From assembly GCF_032854445.1 (NCBI RefSeq), contig NC_088295.1:34318510-34382509 (forward strand): a DNA stretch of 64,000 nt, written 5' to 3'. Below are positions 34,601 through 45,914 of this stretch, one piece after another. The translations under genes were made by a program, and so were the position numbers. The stretch is from Liolophura sinensis. Taxonomy: Eukaryota > Mollusca > Polyplacophora > Chitonida > Chitonidae. Position 1 is the first letter of the stretch; each line of letters opens with the position of its first letter. Under the pieces are notes generated by a model. That model worked only from the letters and a program-made list of their open reading frames with translations. It was not told the origin of the DNA and made no database searches.

Positions 34601-37600
34601 CCATCGTATAAGTAAAATTTTTAAATATTAAATTCTAATAAAATGAAAAATTAATCAGCCGATCAATTGGTGTGTTGTTTCCTCATGTTTCCTGTATCCT
34701 CATGTTTCAAAAATAGAATAATACACTATTATTTTATTTCTTTCTTTTAAAATTATTACGAATGACATTCTTATATGCTCCTCGTGTTTTAATTTGCCAG
34801 AATGCGCCTGGGTTCCCCGGGTGCCCGAGGGAGAGCCATCAGAGTGGATATAACTCCCAAATGTTCATGTGACTGCGAATCACAGACTTCGGTAATGCAC
34901 ACTTGCACGATACATACATGCATACATTAAAACAAACCATCCAGACTGTGTCCAAATGCATGCTTCCTCACATATCATGGTCTTATGTCCAGTCCGTCAG
35001 ATATATAACCTTAAAACCCCATGTGGTCAAACCTTAAAACCCCAATTGTGATTGCCAATTGCCCTGTGTGAATAGCTATGACAGACGGTTCAATTCGTCT
35101 GGTTCTAGTCGGGTTGCAAAAGATTCCCACTTGTCGTCCTGGCTGGATCGTGAGAGCCGTCACTGTTAACGCAACGTCACGTTTTCACTGGCTACTTTCA
35201 CGCCCAAGGTAAATGGAGTCTAATCTGGGTAGTCCGATGTTCATTCCTGTCTTTGAGATGATCTTTGGTGGGCAAGCTGGTAACGTAGTACTCGTGGATT
35301 ACAAGACAACAACGGTCAAGTCAGCTTGGAAACGAGCCATTGAGCGATTGTCCATTTGTTCAGTATGAAGATCAGATCAATATCATAGAACAATATGATT
35401 AGGTTGAACCAATCATTTTCAGCCTTCTTCAGTTGAAAAAGTTCTTCAGTGTATTAAAGTTGGTTTTTGGATTCATTTTCCTTTTCTGTATGTTGTGACT
35501 TACCATGTTGTTCCACAGTCGGACGACACAAGGTGCAGTGAGAACGGTAGATTCTCGTGTGGAGAATGTCAGTGTTACCGCGGCTGGTATGGAGAACGTT
35601 GTGAGTGTAGTTCACAGGAAGGGGACCCCCGTGCTGGTTGTATGGCTTCCCAAAAGTAAGAAAACATAAATCAGCATTGTTCCTATAAACTAAAACGATT
35701 AGTAAATATGTAAAAGATGACGCTGTTTATGGGCAAGCATTAGTAAAAATTTGCTGACTGTACCTGACTGTAGACGGACGTTTTATTACCTTGGCCATAA
35801 GTCACTGGAGTCATGTAATTTATGCTTTGCGACAGCCTTGCAAATAGGACATCTCTTGGGCTTTTTAGGCAATTTTCGCCAATCTTGATCCACAAGCGCT
35901 CGTAATTATGTAAATGAACCTATATTGTTGTCCCATTTCTTCAATATTGTTGAAACTGTGTTTTCATTTTCTGATAACACACCATCTTTTGCAGCTGTGG
36001 TTATACAAATGAGGTGTATTTCAGTCTATTGCACAGTATCTTCTTTTCTATTTGTATACACTACCAAACTCATACGGTCAAATGAACTTATTTCATAGAG
36101 AATGTCAAAGAAGGCATTTGAAATTGCAGTCAACCACACGTTTTGATGGTTTTATTGCAGTGCTACCCGGGAGTGCTCAGGCAGGGGTGACTGCCTTTGT
36201 GGACAATGCCGTTGTCACACGGACTCCTCGGTAAGGCCCATGAATGATTAGCCTGTTCACTTTGGACTGGATAAAGGCGGTATAGCAATATTACGTCTGC
36301 ATGTCGCAGATTTTGTGAAGAGAAGAATAAAAAGTTATTGTTTCATACATAATGAAAGTAAATTACAAAAACAGGTTTAATTTCTGATTTATTGCAGGAA
36401 AGATTTCGATACTATGGCAGGTTCTGTGAATGTAATGACTTTGCGTGTCCCTTCCACGACGGCCAAATGTGTGGAGGTAAGTCTTGTATGAACATGGAAT
36501 CAAGTATACCTCGCTGTGGCCGATTGGCTGCGACGAGCGCAATACTTTGTCTGACCGAGCCCCTTCTGTTCACTAGGAGAATGACATGTTTTGGGCTTCT
36601 TCTGTTCAGTACACGTTAGGAAAATGTCATGTTCTGAACCCTTTCTGTTTTGCACACTTTAGGAAAATGTCATCTTTTGATCCTTTTTGTTCAGTACATG
36701 TAAGTAGAATGTCATGTTTTGACCCCTTCTGTTCAGTACATGTAAGGAGAATGTCATGTTTTGGACCCCTTCTGTTTTGCACACGTAAGGAGAATGTCAT
36801 GTTTTGGGTGTTTTGGGTTCACGTTTTGGAGACTGTCATGTTTAACCCCTTCTGTTCAGTACTTGTATGGAGAATGTCATGTTTTGAACCACTTCTGTTT
36901 TGCACACTTTAGGAAAATGTCATGTTTTGATCATTTTTGTTCAGTACATGTAAGGAGAATGTCATGTTTTGAACGACTTCTGTTTTGCAGACGTTAGGAA
37001 AATGTCATGTTTTGGGCCCCTTCTGTTCAGTACACATTAGGAAAATGTCGTGTTTGGGGCTGAATTTTCTTCAGTATACGTTGTGAGAATGTCCAGTTTT
37101 CTGCTTAGTTTAAGCACACGTTAGGAGAATGTCATGTTTTGGGGGTTTTCGGTTCACGTTAAAAGAGTGTCAGGTTTTAGGCCCGTTCACTAGACATTAA
37201 AAGAGTGTCCTGTTTTGCTTCAGGCGCAAGCAGAGGGCGCTGTCTGTGTAACCGGTGTATTTGTAATGATGGGTGGAGAGGCGAGGGCTGCGAACTGAGC
37301 GCTGACACGGCTTCCTGTAGAGCTAGGAATGGGGTAAAATCCGCGCAGTTATCACCCTCATAAATATATATATATTAAACATACCCAAGTGGATTTTTGT
37401 CTTTAGTCGTTTGTTTTTTTTTTCTTTTGTTTTGTTTTTTTAATTTGAATTAATTGCTTTTTGAAGATGATTACGGTGAAATGTGTTTTAATATATAGAA
37501 TATGGACATGGAAGACTTTCATCTTGACTTTCAGTTAACGTAATGCGTTAACTTCCACACTGCAGCTTTTCTATGTATTAACTGAATTTATTTCTGTTTT

Positions 37601-40600
37601 TAAGCAAATATGTAACAACCATGGTCTGTGTCTGGGTGGAGTATGTAGATGTGACGGCAATTTTAGGGGGCCCACATGCGAGGAATGTCCGGTAAGAGAA
37701 CTTCATGTAACGTCTTTCCAGGCATGAAATAGTCAGTTTACTCTTCAGAAAATTGGATATGATTCATACGACTTTCTTAATCAAGAGAGTTGTTAAGTTT
37801 AGCAGTATTTAGAAGGAATATAAAGGACTGTATGATATATCGAGAAATGAACACGCCTGACTAAGTGTGGAAGACGCAATCCTCAGTGATGCAAAGACCT
37901 GGATGCGAACTACAGATCTCAGTAATGACCGGCGACATGTACAGGACTCGAGCCAGAGCGGCGACATGTACAGGACTCGAGCCAGAGCGCCGTTATAAAA
38001 TTGCTCGGTCAGTGTCATTTAAACGACGAAACACATTAGGCCTACACAGAAAGGCAACTGTCGATTGACGGACTGAAACCGCCAGTGAACCCTTGATAAG
38101 TAACACATGACCTCTGTACAAAGGCAGGTCCTCACTGATCGAAGAAACAAAAGGGGTTATCTCATTCATTCAAGCTCATGCATGAAATCAATTGCACCAC
38201 GCAAGTTTTGACAATTTTAAAATCCAGTACTGTGCATACTTTACATCCCAAAAGCTTCAAATTGTAACATCTTGTCTTGGCATAGCCTTTGTAATATTAT
38301 GTGTTCCCAGTTTTGACTCAAAAGATCCAAAAATTCATTCGTTCATTCTGGCTTTCAAATTTTCAAATTTTGTGAGAACTGGCTTTGTGGAATCGGCCCC
38401 CGTCGACGTGTCATGACGTCCATCTGATGTGGCTTGATTGACAGCAGTTAAATTTTGCGTCAGGCAACTATCTAGGTATTTAGTAAGATCTGATATATCC
38501 TGCTACTTTATCTTGATTCCCTAACAAAGTCAGTCTGGCATCATCTGTCATCTATAAGTAAGATTATCTCAGGTGCATAGTATAGGATGCCAGTGAAATA
38601 TAAGTAATCGTAAAAGACAAATAAACATCTCAACAAGGCACAGGCAATATACCACGCAATGGAGAATTCTCCAAACATATAGGTAATGTATTCATTTTCC
38701 GCAGTGGGATATGATTTCTCTCGCGATGGGGATTTGAATCAAAGCTGAACTGACCAAGTGTTGTGCTGTTGTAACGGATAAGTTTGCTCACAAAACGTTA
38801 TTGCAAAGGCAAGAATGAACAGTAGATTATGGCCTACATATGTAACTTCAGATCAGAATTACTGAATTTACGTGAGAAAGCTGACATCAGGAAAAAATGT
38901 TGTGCTAACTACAGAACATTCCGGCAAATCTGGGCAATGATGTTGTGTATTCTGCAGACTTGCATGGGCCGGTGTGAAGAGCTGAAGAACTGTGTGATGT
39001 GTTTCGGGTATCAGTCAGGACCGCTCTCCCGCCAGCAGTGTAATGCTCAGTGCTCTGATATTACCATGAACATTGTCGACGTGGTAAACCCTGATGGTAA
39101 GGAATCACGGGTTCTCAGTGGCATGATTTTTTTCGATAGCGGATCAATAGATTACATGCATATTCGTGCCTTTTCACTAATAGTGGCACAAGCTACTTTC
39201 TTTATCATTGACCATCAGAAACACATGCTTGTAGAAAATCTTAAATTGACCCATGTAGCTTACAGCTGCACAGCGCATATGTGGCATCAGTTTGGTTAAA
39301 TCTATACTTACATTTGCCCATGGATCTTGTAGCGTCCATTTCTATGTTCAGTTCTCAGTGCTGGTTAGTCAATCAAGGTGATTCACTATGCTTCTTGTGA
39401 CAAAAAGACGATCGCTTTTTCTTATTATATACAATTTTCCAAAGTTCATAACAGAAACTTCTGACTTGGATAGGTATATATTTCTAGTTCCACATGTGTA
39501 AAAACCGATGTAGGCTAGAAATATTTTATTGCATTAAACGTAGCGCGACAGGAGTAGAGTTTCGATTATCCCAGATAAAATAATCCTAGGGTGGAATGGA
39601 AACTAACTTGTCCGTGCTATTATATAGCCAGTATTCAGAGAACTGTTCCAGCACCGGGCAATCCAGAGGCACATTATATGTGAGTTACACCAATGGGATT
39701 TATGTCAACACAATTCATTGAAATACCTACTTTATGGATATCTTCCATTCACAAGAAGGCTTAGACCTAATATAATAAAACTGATTTGACAAATGAAGGC
39801 CAAAACAAACCATTTTTTGGAGATGTTGATACATATTGGTTTCATACTGTTTCAGCTGGTGCAAACCTCTGTTCATTTGTGGATGACTCAGACGGGTCGT
39901 TTTTCTTCTTTAATTACCGCCGTACGGGAGCAGTCGTTGTCAATATCCAAAGGAACAAAGGTAAAAGTGAATTAGGAAAGTGGTATACGCGGTAACAATT
40001 TTATTATCTGCCTGCATGGTAACAATTATTCTTTTTATGCAAAACCTAGATGAGAATAAAAATGCTAGTACAATGTAACATAGAGAAAGCTTTATTTTAT
40101 TACCATATAATGTTTGGGGCTTTTATATTTTTGCAACGTCTGTGCTGAAAATGTTGCGAAAATTTAAGAGTAATTTGAAGAAATATTTTTGTCTTCGTTT
40201 TTGTAATGATTGCTGTGCTGACTCCTGTAAGCTGTTCTAAATATGAAAAATTTACCAATCTATATACCAGTTCTGTTTTCTGTTTCACCTGTAGTATTTG
40301 CAGGACGCTGAAGTAAGCTCGGCTCCCCTGACTGACAACTTTTTGGCGTGGGAAATTTACGACTGAGAGGCGGAAAGATGAGTGAATGGGCCAGTTGCAA
40401 ACATTGCAAATTATTACATGTAATAAAACGCGAACAACATACAACTACCGTGTAGTAATTCCAATATATACCTCACATGTTATATGGACGTAATAAATAT
40501 TAGCTTTGTGGCATTATATAGCCAGGTATATGATGTGTGAAATTACCCGCAGTTTTATGTTATTACATACCTCTACGTTTGTAGGTAGATTTGATTGTAA

Positions 40601-43303
40601 ATCTCAAACTTGGATATAGATTTTGTTCGTTATTGTCACGTTTAATTAGAGTATCAACTACATGTAGCTTGGTTCTGTGTATGGTATTAAAGTAGTGCTG
40701 ACATGAATGAAAGGGTTGGTTCGCTCACTACTCCGTCGTTATCTTCCTCGTTCAAGTTTTTCATGATCGTAATAAAGGTAGTTCTGTCAACCTCCCATCA
40801 CACTTCTATAAATCCCATATTAAGACTGTGATCATATATCAGAACATACTCAGTTGTCAAACCAGCACAAGACATTAAGAATATAATCGTAAGACGATCG
40901 AATGGATAAAGAAGGCATTTGATCCATTGGTATCACTTGGGTAATATTACTCAACCTTTTATGTCAAAATTGTGTCACTCTATTCTTCATAAACGAACCA
41001 TTCAGTACTCGGAAAACACACCTTCACGCCATGTACTTAAGAATTTTTCACTTCCACGACTGTGGTAAGTTTTTTGGGTCGAGTAAACCTAAGCTTCCCT
41101 GGATAAGCCACCGCCGTTTGACAAGTTACCGAGGGCTGTGTAAGACACAGACTTTCATATATGCATATTGGTGAAAGATAAGCGGTTATCAAGGAAGATA
41201 TACCTGCAGTCGGCCTTGTATAACACTGTTCTCCGCCGCTTAGATCATCACAAAGGCTCACGAACAGCGAGCGCGAGGGGATCTCAAATTCCCTGCCCAA
41301 GACTGGGATTGAAACCCCAGAAACATTACCACTATGTATAAAAAATGACTTTAACCTGGCTACAAACTGAACTCCGGCATCTTCGAACCACAAATTTGTT
41401 TGTTTTCTATGGTGTAAGAACTACAGAAAAAGTTTAACTATATGTCAACGATGAGGTTTATGGTGAAACGACATGCATATCATCAAGCTGACCGACATGT
41501 ACGTAAAAAAAACATTGCGACATCACAGTCCCAGATGAGCCATGGGATTAGCATTTAACCAAGCTACTGGCTGACGCTCGACAATTTTTCGCTTGGATGT
41601 ATCTGACCTCGATCAGGATTATGGGTAGTTGAGAGGAAAGTGTCAGGAGTAAACCACGACTCCACGGTCACAGAGAAGCCGATCCACTGCTGCATGGAAT
41701 CAACACTGTAGCTACATGAACCAGCGTGAGTCTCTGTATTCAAGTAGAATGACAGTGGCTGAACCACATAAAACCATATACTATAAACATTTTATCTGCA
41801 TTTGTATTTATACAGAGACCAAAACAGTTTCCTGTCACTAAGATTTTACGACAAGAGGGATAGTTGAATGTTGACATAGTAAATTATCCTTACTTGGATA
41901 GCAATATACTGACGGGTCCTGCATATGGTGTGTACATGTCACGCCTGGCAGCATTTGTTAGATCCTGTGTGTTGTATGATGATTTCAGTCATTGTCAGAA
42001 GTTGTTTCAGAAAATACTAGGGTGCCAAGGTGATTCCATGAAACGTCTTCAGTCAAAGTTTCTTAAGTTTTATGAAGAGTATAATTCTCTTGTACGTAAA
42101 TATGGACAGAGTGTCCAGAATCCGTGGTTCTCTTTTTCAGAACTGTTCCCAATTCCGCTTAACCCGGAGCTAGTTGCCGCATCTTCATTATGTTGAATGA
42201 GTTGGATATATGAACAGTTGAAATCAAAGCACAACAGAGTTACATACTTTGAATATTGACAACTTTACACTGTAGCATTTAGTTACTGAACATTTCTTGC
42301 GTCTGTCCACCGTCACTGGAAACCGTTGACTGTTTCTCTTTTTATGAAAAATGTAGAAACTTTAATTTATAAGTTACAACAGAAATGTTCTGTGACGTTG
42401 ATTGAAATCGTCCATGTTACTACACGCTATATACAAATCCAGATGAAATCCGTCTGGAAGAATCTGTAGTTTTGTTAATTCTAGAGAATTCAGATATATT
42501 TCCCTCACTGCTTCGTGTATAGAGAGAGTTTGTAATTATGTTGATTGTGTTTCAACAGATTCAGCATATTCATACTTAAATATACAGATAAAAAAAAGGC
42601 CTGCTTATAGGGGAGCACATTTAATACCCACTGGGATACGTATATGCTGTTGATGTAGGCCTAGGCGTAATTATAATCAGAAAATCAAGTAGTTCTATAA
42701 ACTGTTCAACATCCTGAGAATGGTAATCTGAATAAAGTCTTTGTCTAAAAAATGTGCTGTGATATCCGAACTTGAAATGATGGACTTTTGCAACATCAAA
42801 ACAATTAGTTCACTAAGGCGCTGGATACAATTTTGTTGACGGACTGTAGTGTAGAGGGTCAGAAGTTCCATGTGGATACACGGTTATACTGCTTTTTGCC
42901 TTTCATATCTAATTCTTAGGTCAGTGTCTTTGAATTGTTTAGTTTGTATCCACATGCGTTGTACCGGGAATGTATTTTTTCGGATAACTGAAAAATATCT
43001 TGATCAAAGTTTTCCCCAAAACAGGCCCAGCAAGTACCAATACATATATACCGTTCAGATTTATATTGGTGTCGTGATAAAATGATCGAAACTTAAATAT
43101 ATGGCAAACAATACATGGGATAATTAAAATATACACATCGCCAACCTGTTCTGAAATCGCGTTAGAGAATATAATGTTATCGCAAGACATTGTTTCTTTC
43201 AGACTGCCTTGCGAGTCTAGTCCGTGGTAAGCACCGGATAGCCAACAGTAGGGATCCTACCATCAGTGCAGGTAAATACCGAATTGTGAAGAGTGCCTTA
43301 TAG
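26406..43303 (+). CDS. Integrin beta-like protein B, lacking the betaI domain
   Basis: Exons: (5' leader)-26485, 27979-28028, 28599-28681, 29425-29520, 29938-30001, 30142-30203, 30599-30660, 33222-33270, 33637-33686, 34801-34891, 35519-35655, 36161-36230, 36398-36476, 37224-37333, 37605-37691, 38958-39096, 39856-39960, 43203-43303. The coding length is 1437 nt with all phases consistent, giving 478 residues. Approximate residues: signal peptide 1-17, PSI 19-77, hybrid 78-203, four integrin EGF modules about 190-364, beta-tail 365-446, tail 447-478. Classical integrin beta chains are about 750-800 residues. The deficit comes mainly from the missing betaI domain and the missing membrane and cytoplasmic segments. 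The start codon is split by intron 1 (AT|G). Predicted to be secreted. No known gene symbol fits; ITGBL1 differs in having EGF modules only. Confidence 0.92.
28690..28750. repeat. 20-bp tandem repeat after the copy B PSI donor
   Basis: Three units of 'acacttgtctatacagtc'-type sequence begin 8-9 bases past the donor. The third copy shares the repeat. Confidence 0.7.
29072..29307 (+). mobile_element. SINE family A copy
   Basis: The tRNA-like head 'cctccgtggccgagtggtta' and 'cagttcaaatcc' B box are followed by the family body. It ends with a taaataaataaataaat tail in copy B intron 3. Confidence 0.8.
29425..34891 (+). CDS. Copy B second PSI exon and hybrid-domain exons, no betaI domain
   Basis: 29425-29520 gives NYEWNRCDRRDYHFRC with QNVVNHTSS. 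29938-30001 has RVLISPQYLQAVLYK, the integrin SPQ motif, and 30142-30203 has RPAPIKVRVKVTSS. The next exon, 30599-30660, is ISLRQRAVEGVTVTVSSDCH, which matches the strand that follows the betaI domain in integrins (EGVTxxxxxxC). Exons 33222, 33637 and 34801 complete the hybrid domain with NCPRIRLGEI, VEFTLTLTVERCQ and RVDITPKCSCDC. The junction 30203/30599 is where betaI should be. The 395-bp intron there contains no betaI sequence. Confidence 0.92.
29521..29615 (+). repeat. Incipient repeat of the 73-bp unit in copy B intron 4
   Basis: Directly after the exon 4 donor the intron reads 'gtatacaccgctaacacgg', 'aatgtcgttgaca', 'gcacctcctccatcaa' and 'tagtatatactgct', then 'aaagtcctccatcc'. This is a degenerate second, and part of a third, copy of the exon-derived unit amplified at 16.7-18.4 kb. 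Confidence 0.75.
30787..30985 (+). mobile_element. Retrotransposon coding fragment in copy B intron
   Basis: It encodes NNFSFDIVNYPYLGSN, then TAYGVYLKFYREHSCW and WTERSGYLAI. It is a deleted relative of the fragment at 41.87 kb, with the stretch between YGVY and KFYREH missing. Remembered metazoan retroelement proteins have a similar 'FDIVNYPYLD..YGVYxSRL' C-terminus, but the class is not certain. Confidence 0.6.
31382..31690 (+). mobile_element. SINE family C copy
   Basis: Head 'ggtggcttaatggttagagc', body 'cataccaaagacttaaaaaa', 'gcattgagaggctagggcaa' and 'atgtacacacacctactgac'. Confidence 0.78.
34540..34630 (+). mobile_element. SINE family A fragment
   Basis: Short 3' remnant with 'gtttccccacccatt', 'atataagtaaaat'-like sequence and an AT-rich tail in copy B intron 9. 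Confidence 0.4.
35519..37691 (+). CDS. Copy B integrin EGF-like modules 1-4
   Basis: Five exons, 35519-35655, 36161-36230, 36398-36476, 37224-37333 and 37605-37691, encode the eight-cysteine integrin EGF pattern. Examples are CSENGRFSCGECQC, ECSGRGDCLCGQCRC, YYGRFCECNDFACP, GRCLCNRCICNDGWRG and CNNHGLCLGGVCRC. Phases and lengths match copy A exon by exon. Confidence 0.94.
36560..37223. repeat. 42-bp minisatellite of acceptor-like units ending at the exon 37224 acceptor
   Basis: About 15 degenerate units of 'agaatgtcatgttttg', 'acccc', 'ttctgttcag', 'tacatgtaagg'. Many units contain a pyrimidine run plus CAG. The real acceptor 'agagtgtcctgttttgcttcag' is the final diverged unit of the array. 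Confidence 0.88.
38958..43303 (+). CDS. Copy B beta-tail domain and C-terminal tail
   Basis: 38958-39096 begins TCMGRCEELKNCVMCFGYQS, the start of the beta-tail domain. 39856-39960 gives NLCSFVDDSDGSFFFFNYRR. The last exon, 43203-43303, entered in phase 1, encodes CLASLVRGKHRIANSRDPTI and ends at TAG 43301-43303. The tail resembles that of copy A (R-x-A-x(3,4)-D-x-T-I). No hydrophobic membrane helix and no NPxY motif were seen. Confidence 0.83.
41866..42196 (+). mobile_element. Retrotransposon ORF C-terminal fragment in copy B last intron
   Basis: Open frame with VDIVNYPYLDSNILTGPAYG, then VYMSRLAAFVRSCVLYDDFS and KFYEEYNSLVRKYGQSVQN. It shares sequence with the fragment at 30.8 kb. Sense-oriented but outside the copy B reading; probably the end of a retroelement polymerase protein, class uncertain. 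Confidence 0.6.
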
Positions 43304-43321
43304 TGGTTTCCTACCTTCAAC

Positions 43322-43327
43322 ATTAAA
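43322..43327 (+). terminator. Poly(A) signal (ATTAAA) of copy B
   Basis: The variant hexamer ATTAAA lies about 19 bases past the TAG, supporting the last exon. Only about 300 bases separate the copy B stop from the SNX14 start codon. Confidence 0.6.
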
Positions 43328-43606
43328 GAAGGCTGTAGCGTGAAATCCCGCCTTCTTCCGGGCCAGACTGTTTTCCGCAGATGTCCATGTAATGTTTATC
43401 AACAGCTGCTTGTGTCATGTCGTTTAGCTGTTGTTGATTTATGCAGAACAATGCGTCAGCAGACAACTCAACTGGTTTGAACAACAGAGTGACAAAATGC
43501 GTGTGAAAGCGAAGTCTGAGGGGAGAGGAGTGTGTTGCGTCACAACAACAACAACATCAACAACTTTTGACAGTTCACCTGAACACGAGGAGTAGAACGT
43601 TCCAAC

Positions 43607-45914
43607 ATGGCCGTCCCTATGTATATAGTGAAGCACATTGTTCAGACACACAGAAAATTTACCATTGCCTTTGGTAGTCTTCTTTTGTGCTCGCTGGTGT
43701 TTTTCAGGTGAGGTGTTTAACGTACTGGTACATATAATAAATCAACAGCCAGAAAAGTTGTAAAATGAAGAACCGAGTACACTGAAAGGTTGAGAAATAT
43801 TTACATATGCCTTAATCGGAGCTGCTCAATCTCTAGAGACCTTACCATTTGTTAATTGGTGAAGAAATGACTGCAGCACAGCCTGGTAGTACATACACAT
43901 ACCCAGGATGTTTCTGCTGAGAAATGATACTTGATTGGATTACCATAACAAAATTGTGTGCGCCATTGAGAACGGAGATGTTGTGATGTTCATTTAACTA
44001 GTCCTGATGACACGAACTCGAATGGCATGGTCTCTGAGTTTGAGCAGCCATTATTGTGGTGCATCCAAATATTGCTCAACCTACCAGTCAGTGGTATCGG
44101 ACTAAGAAAGGCATTGAAACCAAGGTCAGGGACTGGCTTAATATTTACAGTGAAACAATGAATGACAAATTTGCTTGATACTACTATGGCAACATGTGTA
44201 AAATACAGGTCATCAACGTTACCCTCACCCTTTAATAGATTGCTCATACCTGGTTTTATCAGTCTAGATGATGATTGTGCAAGTGCCCCTATGTGAGGTC
44301 TGAAACTTAGATATGTAAGTTTCTGCCACGTATCGTCTTAATGATTTACCTCTTTGTTTATGTATTTGTGTAGACCACAAATGTCTCACTTTGACCCTAG
44401 TGAGTAATGCTGTTTACATGTAGTTGAGTTGTATAGATTCCCATCACTCGCCTTTCATCATTGTGATTGATGACTGTACCGTTTTATAACCATTCCACAA
44501 TTATCAAGTACTTATGTCCTCCTTTCTCCCACCAAATGGTTTCAAATGAACGTGAAGTTTACCCACGAACTTTAAAATGCCAAGAAACACTTTGCACAAC
44601 ACATTTTAGTGCTTCTATCATCAACAGCCATGCATATTCATTTTAATGTCAGCTGGTGAGTAAACACTAGTGTATATGCATTTAGTTAAATGAGGTTTTA
44701 TGACTTTCAGTGTCAGTAGTATTTACAAATACATAGTGAGTATTAGTATGTAATATGCAGAACCATTTGGTTTATGGGAGAACTGAGTACATAAGAAAAC
44801 ATGGCTCTTTCTCAGGCACCTTATTGACCAAGCATCTCATATAGAACTGTAGGTGAACCATTGTGAAGTGTGATCTCAGTGGCCAGAGGCCTGTCAATAC
44901 AGTGAAAACTATACTTTAGACTAATGGGCCAATGAAGGCATCATACATACATTGTTTTCATTGATGTAGAAAAATCCATGTGTATACAGAATGTTTTAGT
45001 GATCTGGTTTTTTTTTGGTTTTTTTTTTCAGATATATCAACATTCTTCTTCTGGCCTGGTCGTTCGTTGTTGGCGTAGCTGTGGCATACTGCTGTCTGAG
45101 GTGATATGTCAACATATTAATATTTGTGTTTTATAGCACACGTTAAAACATGATGGAAAGTGATGTTTAAAGAAATGAAACGAGGATTACCTTTGTTGAT
45201 TGTAGATAATGATGTTATTATTTAGTCCTGCAGCAAAATATATTATATGTGTAATGAGTGATTGTTCAACATTTTTCTCAAATATTGCATTAAATTTCTT
45301 TTCCTATGCAATGTTGTTAATAACATTTAATGGCTCAGGTTGGGATTTAGTATTTCCATTTTTAGACTCCTAAGAATTTTTCGAATAAGAGCTGTTTCAT
45401 TGAAATTATAATATAAACTAAACTATTTTATATAGTTTGAAGCTGCTAGAACACTAATCAGAATTTGGCATGTGATTTTTATTGGACAGATAATTAGATT
45501 TCATTGTTATTCTTCCAGCCCTGAAATGTTGGTACCAAATATCATCCTATTACACTGGAGGAAACGGACAGTAAGTGATTCTTATGTATCTTGCATGTAC
45601 ATGTATGTATCATTGTTACAACGGTGTTACCCTAAAGTATGGATGGCCAGCCATATTGGGGTCCAACTTAACATTGGCTTTCATGGTTAGTTCCTGTGCT
45701 CCAAATTTCTAATCAGAACTGTTTTGACCAAAGCATGTTGCTTAATTTTCATATCTTGTAATAGTTTACATTATCATCATTGCAGGGAGATGTTTACTTT
45801 CAGGATTTGTTATATTGTTTGTTGATCTTTGTAGTTGAGCTTGGCAGAAGATGAATTGGCTTTGAGAAAAGTTATATGTGCAGTTTGTGGTAAACGGAAA
45901 TGTCCCAGACACAG
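43607..45914 (+). CDS. SNX14: SNX14 N-terminal membrane hairpin and cysteine motif
   Basis: Exon 1 starts MAVPMYIVKHIVQTHRKF and contains helix 1 (TIAFGSLLLCSLVFF). Exon 2 holds helix 2 (NILLLAWSFVVGVAVAYCCL). Exon 3 continues SPEMLVPNIILLHW, and exon 4 carries VICAVCGKRKCPRHR. The two closely spaced helices fit the ER hairpin known for this family. Junction phases are 2, 2, 0, 2. Confidence 0.93.

Noticed and set aside
39651..39690. Extra copy B exon ENCSSTGQSRGTLY
   Set aside because: Exits in phase 0 while the next exon needs phase 1; direct splicing 39096-39856 is in phase and matches copy A.
41037..41393. 118-codon minus-strand frame
   Set aside because: No recognisable domain, lies inside a copy B intron, and resembles chance openness.
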